This document shows positions 32,801 to 44,219 of a stretch of 64,000 bases of DNA, piece by piece (the first letter of the stretch is position 1; each line of letters starts with the position of its first letter). Origin of the DNA: Euclidia mi (lineage: Eukaryota; Arthropoda; Insecta; Lepidoptera; Erebidae); NCBI GenBank assembly GCA_944739405.2, contig OX123197.2, forward strand, positions 58,752,047-58,816,046, given 5' to 3'. Under the pieces are notes generated by a model. It was not told the origin of the DNA, did no database searches, and saw only the letters and a program-made list of their open reading frames with translations. The position numbers were made by a program, and so were the translations under genes.

Positions 32801-33789
32801 TTCCGTAGTAAATGGGTACACAATACTTCATCTTTTCACGAACCGAGCTTCAAGCGCAACCCTTGACGTTTTATTAAAACGTGTTTTTACAACGAAAGAG
32901 CATAGTGTAGCGTTGATGTAACATTACCTTGATCAAAATACAGAACACGTGATCACACATTTCAACCACGCTAGAACGATATGTTTCACGTAAATGTTCA
33001 CTTGCTGTGAGCATTATGTCGAACGCGGTGTCAGGAATGAATAAGGTACATTGCACGGCAATACTTTTTTTAGAATTAGGTGTGTCCTATTCTGTTCGTA
33101 AGAATTTAGGAGGATAACATGTAACAAGATACTCAAGAAGCAAAAATGGGAGACAGTAGCCTTTTGCAGATATAAACAAGTTGCCAAGCAGAGGTATCGG
33201 CTTCAGGCCCACGAAGCGCGCTGCTGCCTTTTCAAAGTTATCTAATCACACCTACAACCTGCTAAAAGCCGTGTAACATGCTCATTTCGAGTAAAAGCTC
33301 GCATGGGCTTAAATTTCCTTGCAAATCGTAGTGTAGAATCGACAATTGTGTCACATGTATTATACAGACTCGCTAAAGCGTATTGACTGAAACGAGTAAC
33401 TCAAAGGGTGCGCCTTATATCCGACAAAGCACTCATAGTAAGCAATGGGCCTCTGGTTGATATCGGCGAGTGCCTTGTTTCTCTGTATTGCTGCACAAAC
33501 GCTCTGTATAAACGTTTCATAACTTTGCCTTGTAACACCGGTCAGTACCCGGTTCACCTTAATATCACACGTCCTTTACTTCTCCGACGATATGCTGCAC
33601 CAATATCGTTCTATCGTTTGTTTATATAACCATTGAGCGTGGGTTAAGTTCATTTTCGTCCCCGTCAAGAATATAGTACGGTTTGCAAAAACGTGACAAG
33701 TAAGATCGATTTGTTTTTCTTGTTTATAAGTAAGAAAATATTCGAGCAAATATAAAAAAAAAAAAAAAAAATATTTATAGTCTCACGCC
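32801..33789. other. No gene recognised
   Basis: Short frames at 32721 and 33408 lack domains. A run of about 18 A residues lies near 33752. Confidence 0.3.
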
Positions 33790-34299
33790 AATTACGTTTA
33801 CTGCAGCCAAGAGTTCGAAAAAAAAACCAAAGTTACTTAGAATTAATTTAATCTTAATATTTAAAATCCTTGCGTTACTGACTGACTGACAGACATGCTA
33901 CAGCCGAAACTATTGGGCGCAGGAAGCTGAAATTTGGCATGTATGTTCCTTGGGGACCGTAGGGGTGCACTAAGAAGGGGTTTCCCGAAATTCCCACGGG
34001 ATCGGCCAAAACGGGTAAATTAAAAAAAAATGCAGGCATAGCTGCTGGCATCCTCTAGTTAGAAATAAAAGAAATTACAATTAAATAAGTGAAACCTATT
34101 CGATGCGAGAATATGGAATGAATATATTTAATCATACATTATTAATATTGATTTGCTGCGTCGACGAATTCATGCCGCGACGGACGTCATCGATGGCGAT
34201 GCAATTGCTGCGTCGGTGACTTTGTCTATTGCTATTTCTTTCCAAATATACAGCGATGATGTGAATTGTGCGATGTCCATTAGGGATCCGTATATAACA
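33790..34299 (-). repeat. LTR of the env-bearing retroelement, with a Helitron inside
   Basis: Minus strand starts TGTTATATACGG and ends ACGTAATT. Without the 207-bp Helitron at 33852-34058 it is 303 bp and matches the solo LTR at 60459-60763. Downstream of env on the same strand, so it is the 3' LTR. CGCC flanks it at the outer (lower-coordinate) end. Confidence 0.7.
33852..34058 (+). mobile_element. Non-autonomous Helitron, copy B (207 bp)
   Basis: TCTTAATATTTAAAATCC at the start, CCTCTAG at the end, between A and T. The undisturbed LTR copy at 60521/60522 shows the matching empty AT site. Confidence 0.9.
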
Positions 34300-34320
34300 C
34301 CTTAATCCGCAGAACAGCAA

Positions 34321-35338
34321 CTATTTTATCAAGTTGAGAGAAAATGTTGCTGGCAGTTCATTTCGTCTCTTGAGGTCCATGTCCACATCTTCGTATGTGT
34401 GAGTCTTGGAAATTTGTTGCTTCTCTGCATCTTTTTTTCTGGGGTACCGGCATCTGCGTTTTCTATATAATGTGATACTGATGATTACTGCTGTGCACAG
34501 AATAAAGATATAAAGTGGAATAGTTGTATGGTAGAGAGCAACTGATTGATTCTTCTTGATTTGTATGGGTTTTTCTAACATGATTTTACTTACCTTCTGG
34601 ATGCTGTGAAGATCTTCTAAGTTTACTGAACTCGAACCGATATTGGAGATGACATCTGTTCGATTTATCTGGTTGTAGGGTATTTTCGATAACTTCTATG
34701 GCTGGCCTTTTATCTCATTATTGTCGTTAATGATGGTGAATTCTGTAGTCCGCATATAGCAATCCATCGGGATGGTGACTAAGTAGTTTTCCTTGTAATG
34801 TGTTGAAGTCCTTTCTTCCACAGGTAAGTTGTACTTTCGTTGGTTCCGGTAATGAGATAACGTAGTGTTGATCGTCCAATTTTTCAATTGCAACATTTGA
34901 TAGCGAAATCTGGGGGAAACGGCAAGTGCTCTTCAAATTTTGATTGACTATACGAATACAATCTGGTTCTGTTCGGATCTGATGGCTAATCTGCTTTTCA
35001 CAGAAATATATACTGCTGTACTTCGGGCATTCAGCCTCTATGTACAAGAATGATGTCTCGTTTGTTGCTTTAAAGGGACTGGAAGGAATAAGGGCTAGTT
35101 TTTTCTCGTTAGATACAATGGATAATCTATACAGATTATATGTATCTTTGGAAATAATGGGAATGCTATAAATGATTACTATCCTATTATCGTTAAAGTT
35201 AGAGCCTGGCTTTATTAAATTACAAGTGTTCAGCACGCGTTCATCAGTTACTTTGACTTCGTCTCCAGTAGCAAGCCTCAAATCTCGTAGAAAATTTTCA
35301 GTCAGGTTTACAGGACAGGATGGCGATACTTCTCCCAC
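34321..35338 (-). pseudogene. env-like membrane glycoprotein of an errantivirus-type retroelement, broken
   Basis: The last part of an envelope-like protein. Three open pieces lie on the minus strand: 35338-34727, then another frame from 34896, interrupted by a stop at 34696-34698, and its final part 34581-34321. Seen: several Cys residues and N-glycosylation sequons in the outer part; near the end a hydrophobic stretch of about 20 residues, followed by a basic Arg/Lys cluster and a short tail. This is the layout of a type I fusion-type membrane protein. A matching LTR follows 22 bp downstream in the same orientation. Insect errantivirus envelope proteins are related to baculovirus F proteins, which is family knowledge; specific homology here is inferred. 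The N-terminal part is absent, cut by a Helitron Rep fragment at about 35335. Frameshift and stop mean no product. Confidence 0.6.
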
Positions 35339-36261
35339 AAAGCTACCGGGTTCGTGACTCCAAAAAACATCAAGATGACGGCAAACAGATAACGCATGCG
35401 GCTGGGACTGTCTCTGTCGCTCGCCCCCGCGAGGGTGTCATCCCAGTTTTGATCACCGTCGAGAAGGTGACGTGCTACGCAGGTTGCGCGGTAAGTGGGA
35501 TACTCCACGCTATCAAATGTCCTCAGAAAGGTGAAAGACGTTGGGCCTCGGACCGTGTAAAGTAACAACCGCAAAAAATAGCATTCCCATTTTGCCATTA
35601 TTCGAGTGCACGGTATAAACTCTACCCAATGCGGTGTCGTTGAAAATTCCCGGAAAACCTTCCACAGCACCTCCTCGTCGACGTCGGTTAAATACACCCT
35701 TTGCTTGTTGTACGTGTAATATGAAGGCACCTCGTCTTACGTAAGGGACCTCCCACACTGGTCGACTTCACAGAGCCTAAATTGGCGCGGATTTTCCAAG
35801 CGCTCAGCAATATTGTCGGGATCAAAATATATGCGCTGGCCGTTCTCTAGGTGGACGTCTAAATGCATGACGATAGGATGCCTGTCATGTATAGAGAACG
35901 CTAGTATCCGATAAACCGCTTCAGATGTGCTGATGTAGCGACCAGGCTGGTACTTGGTCACCTGATGATGATGATGTAAAGCAAACGTCGCCTGATCGCT
36001 CCCTTTGTTGACGTATTTGCAGATGTATTTGATCGACTCAACGCTGATGCACGACTCGACATTGATGTGCGTCTGGAAGGTCCTGGACAGTACTGGTGAA
36101 TAAGGAACAATCCATCTGTTATCGATCGGTTGCGCCTGGCCACGCACGCTTAGCTCAGTGGGATGCCCACCCTCTGCTGGTAATCGGCGCCGGTATGAGG
36201 GATATCCATCCTCACCAGTAATGATACCGTTTATATCATATCGTGAAAAATTATAACACAT
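35335..36261 (-). pseudogene. Helitron Rep/helicase polyprotein fragment
   Basis: Autonomous Helitrons encode a rolling-circle Rep joined to a helicase. Minus-strand residues from 36261 include NRWIVPYSPVLSRTFQTHIN, ESIKYICKYVNKGSD (the region carrying the Rep catalytic Tyr motif), RYISTSEAVYRILAF, HDRHPIVMHLDVHLENGQRI and NIAERLENPRQ. After a frame change near 35740, ECYFLRLLLYTVRGPTSF, YRATCVARHLLDGD and RYLFAVILMFFG continue to about 35335. The upstream H-x-H metal motif region and the helicase proper are absent. At the downstream edge it abuts the env-like relic. It is a 5'- and 3'-truncated relic of about 930 bp. Confidence 0.8.
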
Positions 36262-36401
36262 CTAAGTTATAAACTTACACGATTTTAACATAAAATAAAT
36301 GACTGTGTAAAAAAAAATCTAGCTATTTCCACATCTCACTTAAGTTTATATGCGACATAAAAATATATTAATTGAGAAGCAATAATTACACCAATAAATA
36401 C

Positions 36402-36443
36402 TGTAACGTATGTCCGGTACCTACCGAATATGCGTCATAATAC
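36402..36443 (+). repeat. 42-bp remnant of a 5' LTR
   Basis: Matches the first 42 bases of the LTR at 39192-39233 with two differences (TGTAA-GT-TGTCCGGTACC region). It then jumps straight into RT coding sequence. Confidence 0.85.
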
Positions 36444-39180
36444 TCACTTAGTAGAGCACTTAGTAGAGCATGCTATAGACACTGGCGATTTTGCGCCGAT
36501 ACACCAAAGATATTACAGGCTACCACCGGCGAAATTAAAAATAATTATTGACGAATTGGGAGTGGTAGAAAAATTCGAAAGTCCTTGTCGTCCTCGTCAC
36601 CTATTTTACTAACGCCTAAGAAGGACGGTAAACTAAGGTTTTGTTTAGATAGTCGGAAACTTAATTCGATTACTAAAAAAGACGCGTACAAACTGCCGTA
36701 TGTATCCGAAATTTTAGACAATCTTAGGAATGCCAGGTATCTAAGAAGTATAGACTTATCTAAGTAATTTTGGCAGACGCCTCTTCGCGAATGTGATCGG
36801 GATAAGACTGCGTTCTATGTGCCTACTAGGGGAACATTTAGATTTGTAACTATGCCGTTTGGTTTAACGAATGCGTCTGCAACGCAACAGCGCTTGGTGG
36901 ATCAGTTATTTACGAATAGTCCTGAGTTCGAAAACTCGGTATTCGTTTTCTTAGATGATATCGTGCCTATATCGCCTTCTTTTAATGCCCATGTGTCACT
37001 ATTAAATAAAATATATGAAAAATTAAAATCTGCCAACCTTACAATTAACTTAGAAAAATCTAAATTTTTCCGTAAAAAATTGAAGTACTTGGGCTACGTA
37101 GTGAACTCTAAAGGATTACAAGTAGACTCATGTAAGGTGGAAGCCATTCTTCAATATGCTACGCCTAAGAATAAAAAAGAAGTCTAAAGGTTCTTCGGCA
37201 TTGCATCATGGTATCGGCGATTTATCCCTAATTTTAGTACTATTGCCGGGCACTTGAATAAACTTACCTCTACCGGTAAGAAAGCTGCACTATTCCAGTG
37301 GTCGGTTGAAGCTGATGACTCCTTTTGTAAACTAAAACAATTGTTAAGCTCCGCACCAATATTATCGTACCCGATTAAGAGAAACTGTTTCAAGTTCACA
37401 CGGATGCAAGCGCGTGTGGCATCGGCGGGTTGCTTACACAAGAAATAGATGGCGTGGAACTTCCTATCGCTTACATGAGTAGGTAACTAAATGCGCAGGA
37501 ACAAAACTATAGTATAACAGAACGGGAAACATTAGCAGTTCTAACAGCCCACGAATATTGGCGCTGCTATTTAGATAACGGGTTAAAGTTTGTTGTGTAT
37601 ACTGACCATTCCGCATTGAAATGGTTCTTCAACTTGAGCAACCCGACTGGTAGATTAGCTCGGTGTTCGGTACGTCTGTCAGCCTTTAACTTTGAAATAA
37701 AGCATCGGTGCGGCGCACATAATATTATAGCAGATGCGTTATTACGATCCTTACCAGTAAATATAATAAGCGCGAATAACAATAGTAATAACGTGAACAA
37801 CCCTAATGTTGACACTGATCAATGGTAGTCAGTCACCTACATTAGTTGTTTATCTTCGCCTAATGACTATCCACTACTATTCTATTAAAAATAATAAATT
37901 GAATCGTTTGATAAAATTTTGGTGTATGCTACGTAAGGAGTTCGAATGGAAAGAAGAGAGATATAGATAACCATGCCAAACCCACTACGGGGCATTTCGG
38001 TATTTCTAAAACTTACAAGCGGTTAGCACTTCGTTTCTCAATAGAAACGTGCATTTTGGGCCAATGCCCAAAATGCACGCTGACGTGGTATAGTTCATAA
38101 ATTCTTGCGACACTTGTATCGCGCACAACATCAGAACCGTTCACCATTGGGAACCATGGGACGACCCAAAGCGTGTTCATGACCCTTCCAAACCATTAGG
38201 GTAGATTTAATGGTGGGGCCATTATCCGTCACAAGAAAACAAAACGCTTACATCTTTGTAGTCTTGTTGTTTTAGTAAATACTGTCTTTTTTTCCATATC
38301 AGGTGCGCAACTGCGGAAAGAATAACTAGTATTTTGGAAGAAAACGTATTTTTAGTTCATGGTATACCATCTACTGGACAATGTTCAGGACGGACAGTTT
38401 GTAAGTGCTACTTTACAAGCTATGCTGCACAAGTATAAAATTCCTAATCTGCACGTTACTCTTAAATATTCTCCTCATGTGAATACGGTCGAACGTTACA
38501 ATAAAACCATTGTTTCTACCTTAGCGGCGTTTATAGGAAATGACCAGAGATTTTGGGACACTCTCAAACCTAAGGTGCAGTTTGCATTAAATTCCGAAGT
38601 TAATGAAGTCACGGGCTATACACCTAGTTTTTTAGTCTATGGACGTGAATTAGTTCCATGCGGCTCACACTATGTTGACACGGACGCTGATGATGTAGTA
38701 TACATATCTAGGGACGATTACGCAGAAAATATAGGTCACTTATCAGGCATATTTGACAAAGTTCAGGCACTCCTCATTCAAGCTCATGCTAGGAATTCCC
38801 AAACTTATAATTTACGCCGTAAACCAGCTGAGTTTAATGTGGGAGACACTGTTTGCAAAATGACTTTTTAACAAAGCGACAAGGATAAGTCCTTCTGTAA
38901 GAAACTAGCCCCGAAATTAGTAAAGTGCACAGTGATTACTAAAAAGTCGCCTCTCGTATACGAGTTGTCGAACGCGTCTGGAAATTCTATTGGGTTTTGG
39001 CACATAAAGGACTTAAAACTTATACACTATGGCGCCTATTTGTTACAAACTGTACAGGACTTTCCCTTCTTTTCTTTCCTTCTTTCTATATGCCGTCTTA
39101 GCTTGGACAGTAGTGGACTCATAGACCTAACGCAGCTAGTCGGATTTTTCTTGTTTAGCCACGTAAAATCCTCTCCTAAG
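36444..39180 (+). pseudogene. Ty3/gypsy pol (RT, RNase H, integrase), decayed
   Basis: RT begins with FAPIHQRYYRLPPAKLK and FLTPKKDG-like residues (SPILLTPKKDGKLRFCLDSR), then TRGTFRFVTMPFGLTNA and VFLDDIVPIS (F-L-D-D box). The connection KYLGYVVNSKGLQVD and YTDHSALKWFFNLSNPTGRL (RNase H) follow, with HRCGAHNIIADALLRS. The integrase occupies 37900-38870: a zinc module relic, DNVQDGQF, NTVERYNKT with the catalytic Glu, and GYTPSFLVYGREL. Gag and protease are missing because the 5' LTR remnant joins RT directly. Stops at 36766-36768, 37185-37187, 37446-37448 and several frame changes (36600, 37440-37600, 37830-38360, 38870) make it dead. A 12-bp tandem (CACTTAGTAGAG twice) lies at 36446-36469. 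Confidence 0.85.
38048..38079. repeat. Perfect inverted duplication, 14-bp arms, 4-nt loop
   Basis: CGTGCATTTTGGGC at 38048-38061 pairs with GCCCAAAATGCACG at 38066-38079 around CAAT, inside the integrase zinc-module region. Confidence 0.95.
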
Positions 39181-39191
39181 GCGGGCGGTAT

Positions 39192-39902
39192 TGTAATGTT
39201 TGTCCGGTACCTACCGAATATGCGTCATAATACCATCTATACGCTCGACCAATCAGAGAGGGCCATCGTCCGTGCTCGTGGAGTTTGCCTTATATGGTAA
39301 TACACCGACACCAACTCTGATGGAGAGCTCTGGTATATAAAGGAGCCGACAGAGGCCAGCACCGCTACTGTATCGTCACTCTGCCCAAACTACGTGCTAC
39401 GTTTACGTCGTACGTGTATCCTTGTCCCAGCTGTGGGTAAGTTACTATACTACATTTTCTGCGTTAGCGTACTGCCCATCTCTCTACCTGCTAGCTGAGG
39501 CCAGCTGGTTGTAGCTCTTCTAATGCTGCTTGCCTTCAGGTTCCAGGTCCACCTTGAGGCTCCTGGCTGCGCTACACTCTACTCTACGCTACCCTAGTTC
39601 TATTCTTCCGCTTATCTTCACTTCACCTGCACCGTCTTCGACGAAACTCTGCCGACGAGTCCGGCCCTGCCCCAGCTCATCGCACACACAGCGCCGGCGC
39701 CTGCCAGCTGAAGCCTACGGTCTGCGAGGATCTGCCCCTCTACGCGCAGCCCTTTGAGCAGCCTGCCCTGCACACTACCGGAGGGAACAGCGTGGGAGAC
39801 TGCAGCCCTTAGTGTTCAAGCTTAAAAGACAGATGAAGCAGCTTAAAACTTATAAAAACACATTTTTTTTATTGTCTTGCTCATCTCTGAAACGAATTTA
39901 CG
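39192..39902 (+). repeat. 3' LTR of the 36.4-kb gypsy element
   Basis: Starts TGTAATGTTTGTCCGG right after a purine-rich tract (AAGGCGGGCGGTAT). TATATAAA at 39334-39341 is a TATA box. The right end is placed at TTTACG before ATAC (39903-39906), because ATAC also precedes the left LTR remnant. The terminal base pair is then decayed and the border tentative. Confidence 0.6.
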
Positions 39903-39906
39903 ATAC

Positions 39907-40178
39907 AATTTTTAAGAAGAAAATGCACAACTCCACTTATGACTTTTAAAAACAACTATTAACCTGGCCAACATGATCAAATTTAAATTATTTATATCCA
40001 AAAAGGGCACATGTAATTCGACTTGATGTTTTTAAAATCTCATAGATAGCGCTGCTTTCAAATTGTCTTGATACTACTTATGTTTATTCATTTAATTATG
40101 GTTATGGGCTGTAACGTTTATTGTTGTGTTGTGTGTAGAGAGATAAATTAGATACACTATTTGTTGGTTACAAAATAC
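39907..40178. other. Spacer; left target-site copy ATAC at 40175-40178
   Basis: AT-rich, nothing recognised except the target-site copy of the next element. Confidence 0.4.
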
Positions 40179-40620
40179 TGTTACGAGCTGGGGTTCGTGA
40201 TAAATTATATACACTATGCCAGAAAAACTGCACTTTATTCACTAACACAATAACACTAGATACACACACTTATTTTCACAACACTAATAAAACACACTAT
40301 TCACACCACTAGAACAACACTAAACACTTCCGACTTATTTCTCTTCGCTTCTTGATCGCTGTCGATTCTTCTAATTGTAACTGTCCGGTCCGTTCGCTCG
40401 CACTCTATTTATACTGGCCGGATAACATCACTAGACTTTTCGAGACGACTCACGATATTTCTGGAAACGTGTAACGTGTTTCTAGATGTCGCGTAAATGT
40501 TCCATTTACACCAACGCCATCTATTAGAGGATAGATGAAACAGCCTTAAACAACCGATACATCTAATCTCATGTAGTTCTCCCATTCACTGATAGATGGC
40601 GTTATTTTCAATTCGTAACA
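40179..40620 (-). repeat. 3' LTR of the gypsy element
   Basis: 442 bp. It carries TATAAATAG on the minus strand (plus 40405-40413), the likely core promoter shared by both LTRs. Confidence 0.95.
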
Positions 40621-40631
40621 CGGCCTCCCTC

Positions 40632-43600
40632 TTAAACGTGTTCGTCTCGAACATCGTTGGACCCATAGTAACGAGCCAACCGGTCCACATAAACTATCTT
40701 CGGTGCACCTCGCGACCCCTTCTGGATTCGATAGGTAACGTCGTTCATCCTGGTAATTATGCGATATGGCCCGTCCCATCTGGCTTGTAACTTAGGCGAT
40801 TTTCCTTTGCTTCGTACTGGGTTATGAAGCCACACCAATGATCCCTCATCGAAGCCTTTATTATTTGCCTTCCGGTCGTAGCGAGTCTTCATCTTCTCAG
40901 ACATCTGTTGTCCAGATTCCCTGATGTGCTCGTATACGTCGTTCATCCTGTTGCGTAGCTCGGTTGCGTAATCCGTTATATTGCGTGGAGATTCTGGTGG
41001 AATACCGGTGATAAGGTCTGCGGGTAAACGGAGTTCTCTACCGAAATTGGCAAAAGCTGGTGTTACTCCTGTAGTTTCGTGGACCGCACTGCGATATGAC
41101 AGGAGAAATGGTTGGATGTGCTTGTCCCAATCTCTTTGTTTGCTCTCCACCACCTTCGCCAGGTACCTTTCCAGTGATTGGTTAAACCGTTCAACCATGC
41201 CATCTGATTGCGGATGATAAGCCGTGGTCCTGGTTTTATGTGCACCCATTACGCGACAAGTCTCCTTGAACACCTCAGATTCGAAGTTCCGGCCTTGATC
41301 GCTGTGGATTTCCAAGGGCACCCCGAACCGACAAAAGACTTCATGCACCAGCTTATCGGCCACTGTGGTAGCTTCTTGATTTGGGATCGCAAACACTTCA
41401 GGCCACTTCGTGAAGTAATCCATCACAACCAAGAAGTATTTGTTTCCGTCCTGGCTCTCAGGAAACGGCCCAGCGACATCCAACGCTATGCGCTCCCATG
41501 GAGCTCCTACATTGTACACCTTTAATGCACCTCTGCTACGAGTGTGTGGCCCCTTCACAGCCGCACAACTTGTGCATTTGCGGCACCAATCCTCGACGTC
41601 ATCCCGACAGTGGAGCCAATAAAACCGCTCTCAGATCTTAGTAAGCGTCTTCTTAACTCCCATGTGACCTCCCGAAGAACCATTGTGATAGAGCTGCAAG
41701 ACTTCCGGCACCTTAGTTTTAGGCACTACCATTTGCAAATGGCACTGGTTACCGCGAGCGTTTTCCCATTTGCGGCACAGAACTCCATCCTGGACGACCA
41801 AGCTTTCCCACTGTGCCCAATAACTCTTGGTGATAGGGCTCATTGCTGCGATATCACTCCATTTGGGCCTAGGAGCGTCTGATTTCTTCCATTCGAGAAT
41901 CGGCTGTATGTCCTTGTCGTCTTGTTGAGCACTCTGCAAAGCTTCTTTCCATTCGTCGCTCAGATCTGTCTTCAACATCCTCACTAATGCTGCCTGCTTT
42001 GCTTCCTGTCGGGTACAGTGCTTGCACTGGTCGGGACACGGCCTACGCGATAGGGCATCTGCGTTACCATGGGACTTACCGCTGCGATGTTGTATTACAA
42101 AATCAAACTCTTGCAGTAGTTCAATCCATCTGGCTACTTGTCCTTCTGGGTCCTTAAATTGAAGTAGCCATTTCAGCGCATCGTGGTCGGTTCGCAGGTG
42201 GAATTTACGCCCCAACAAATATTTGTTGAAATGCTGCAATGTCTTTACTACAGCCAAGAGTTCCCGCCTGGTGACGCAGTAGTTTCTTTCGGGTTTGGAT
42301 AAGGCCTTGCTAAAGTACGCTATAACAACTTCTTGATCACCCTTCCTCTGTGACAGCACGCCGCCGATTCCAGTGTTACTGGCATCTGTGTCAACTATGA
42401 ATTCATGCTCATTGTCAGGGTAGCCTAGGATAGGTGCAGTGCACAGATGTTCCTTGAGTTTCTGAAATGCAACGTCACAGCTCTCATTCCAACAGAACTG
42501 TACTCTGTCTTCGGTGAGCTTATGAAGAGGTCGAGCAATGTCAGCAAAGTTCTTCACAAACCGTCGGTAGTAGGAGCATAATCCGAGGAATGCTCTGACC
42601 TGCGTTTTATTCTCTGGAACTGGCCATTCCTTCACGGCCATGATCTTATCCGGGTCAGTTTGAATACCGTTCTCCGAGACCACATGTCCTAGAAAGTTCA
42701 CTTGCCGTTTGAATAACGCGCATTTCTTCGGACTCAGCTTCAAATTAGCTCCTCGTATCTTTGACAGCACTTGTTCCAAATTTCGAAGGTGATCCTGGAA
42801 GGTGCGCCCCACGATGATGATGTCATCCAAGTAGACCAGGCAGGCGTCTCCAATCAGTCCCATAAGCACTCGCTCCATCAGTCTCTCAAAAGTAGCCGGA
42901 GCGTTGCACAATCCAAAGGGCATGACGTTAAATTGCCATAATCCTTTCCCTGTGGAGAATGCCGTCTTCTCCTTGTCTCGAGGATCTATTTCCACCTGCC
43001 AGTAGCCACTTTTTAGGTCTAAGGTAGAAAACCACTTCATCCCCGTCAGCGTATCCAGTGTGTCATCGATCCTTGGCAGCGGGTAGCTGTCCTTCTTCGT
43101 GATGTCATTCAATCGGCGGTAGTCTACACAGAAGCGCATGCTGCCATCCTTCTTCTTAACTAGGACAACCGGAGAGCACCACGGGCTGGACGAAGGCTCG
43201 ATTACGCCTTCTTTCACCATACCGTCGATCATAGCTTCCACTTCATGTTCCCGTGCCACTGGCACACGTCTTGGTCGCTGGCGAATCGGTGCTTCACTTC
43301 CCGTGTTTATTTTGTGCTGGACTAGTGCTGTCTTCCCTATGTCGGCATCACTGGTCGAGAAAATATCGGCGAACCGGTTTAACATCTTCTTAGCCTTGGT
43401 CTTCTCTTCTTCTGACAGGGTACTTTGGCAGTCCTCCAAAAGTGAAGACACGTCGAATCGTGCACCCTGAACCTTGTCGCTGGTAGGTTGCTCTTGACAT
43501 CTACGCATCCAAGCCGCTCCTTCATAGGTGCCCAATTCCGTCCCTTTTTTGAGCAACACTTCCTTGTCACTTGCATTTAGTGCGCGTACTGATGAAACTT

Positions 43601-44219
43601 TGGTACCCCTTACCAAGGTTCGTGCAATCTTCCATGAGGCATCTTCCTCTAGGCCTTCGATAAGTACGCAGCGGTTACCTCGACCAGAACTCCCGGGTAA
43701 ACAAACCGGTACAACCGTTTCCGACCGCAGTTGAAGCGTGACATTCTTCAGGCAGTACACTTTTCCTGAAGTTGCGCCTTCCATGAAGACTTCTTCCGAG
43801 CCACATTTCAACACTCCTTGGTTAACATCGATCTCGCAGCGATACTTCCGCATGAAGTCTAGGCCCAAGATGCAGTCGTCCACTATATCGGCCACGATGA
43901 CTTTGTGACGGTAAATTTTGTTGCCTAGCTTCAGATCCACCTCCATTTCACCTCGGACGGTTATGTGCTGACCGGTAGCTGTTCTCAGATTCACACATTC
44001 ATTGTTCCTGAAGCAGCCCCGAAGAACCCGTCTTGCCAGATGGAAACCGACGACTGTCCGAGAAGCACCCGTGTCCAATGTCAGCTTGCATGGTGTTCTG
44101 TTAATTTCGCCTTCGATGATCAGGCTGTTCCCGTCGCATGATTGCGAGATCGCGATACTTGGGGCTCTTCCATTACCAGCCAGCACCCGCCCCGCAGTCC
44201 TGGCTTCTACTCGTTTCCC
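40632..44219 (-). pseudogene. Ty3/gypsy pol, one nonsense codon
   Basis: One frame covers protease to integrase. There is no ATG at its start, and entry is by -1 frameshift at 44213-44219. Protease: LDTGASRTVVGF and ILGLDFM. RT: FCVDYRRLND, STLDLKSGYWQVEI, and YLDDIIIVG at about 42810-42835. RNase H: FIVDTDASNTGIGGVLSQ and LRTDHDALKWL, HGNADALSRRP. Integrase: H-H-C-C module around 41560-41690, DVAGPFPES, HSDQGRNFES, then MVERFNQSLERY with all three acidic residues, and a WDGPYRI module to 40632. Total about 1,190 codons, normal for the family. The single lesion is TGA at 41631-41633 inside the zinc module, probably from CGA by a CpG transition. Otherwise well conserved. Confidence 0.92.
44178..44219 (-). 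promoter_or_regulatory. Predicted -1 ribosomal frameshift signal between gag and pol
   Basis: The slippery heptamer G-GGA-AAC (44213-44219) lies in the gag frame two codons before its TAG (44207-44209). After a 7-nt spacer, AGCCAG (44200-44205) can pair with CTGGCT (44178-44183) across a 16-nt loop. A -1 slip enters the pol frame with no stop before protease. Confidence 0.7.

Noticed and set aside
34321..35338. Domesticated env gene (syncytin-like)
   Set aside because: Frameshift, internal stop and missing N-terminal part rule out a maintained gene.
35339..36261. Host helicase gene
   Set aside because: Motifs are those of the Helitron Rep region and the frame is broken; no helicase domain present.
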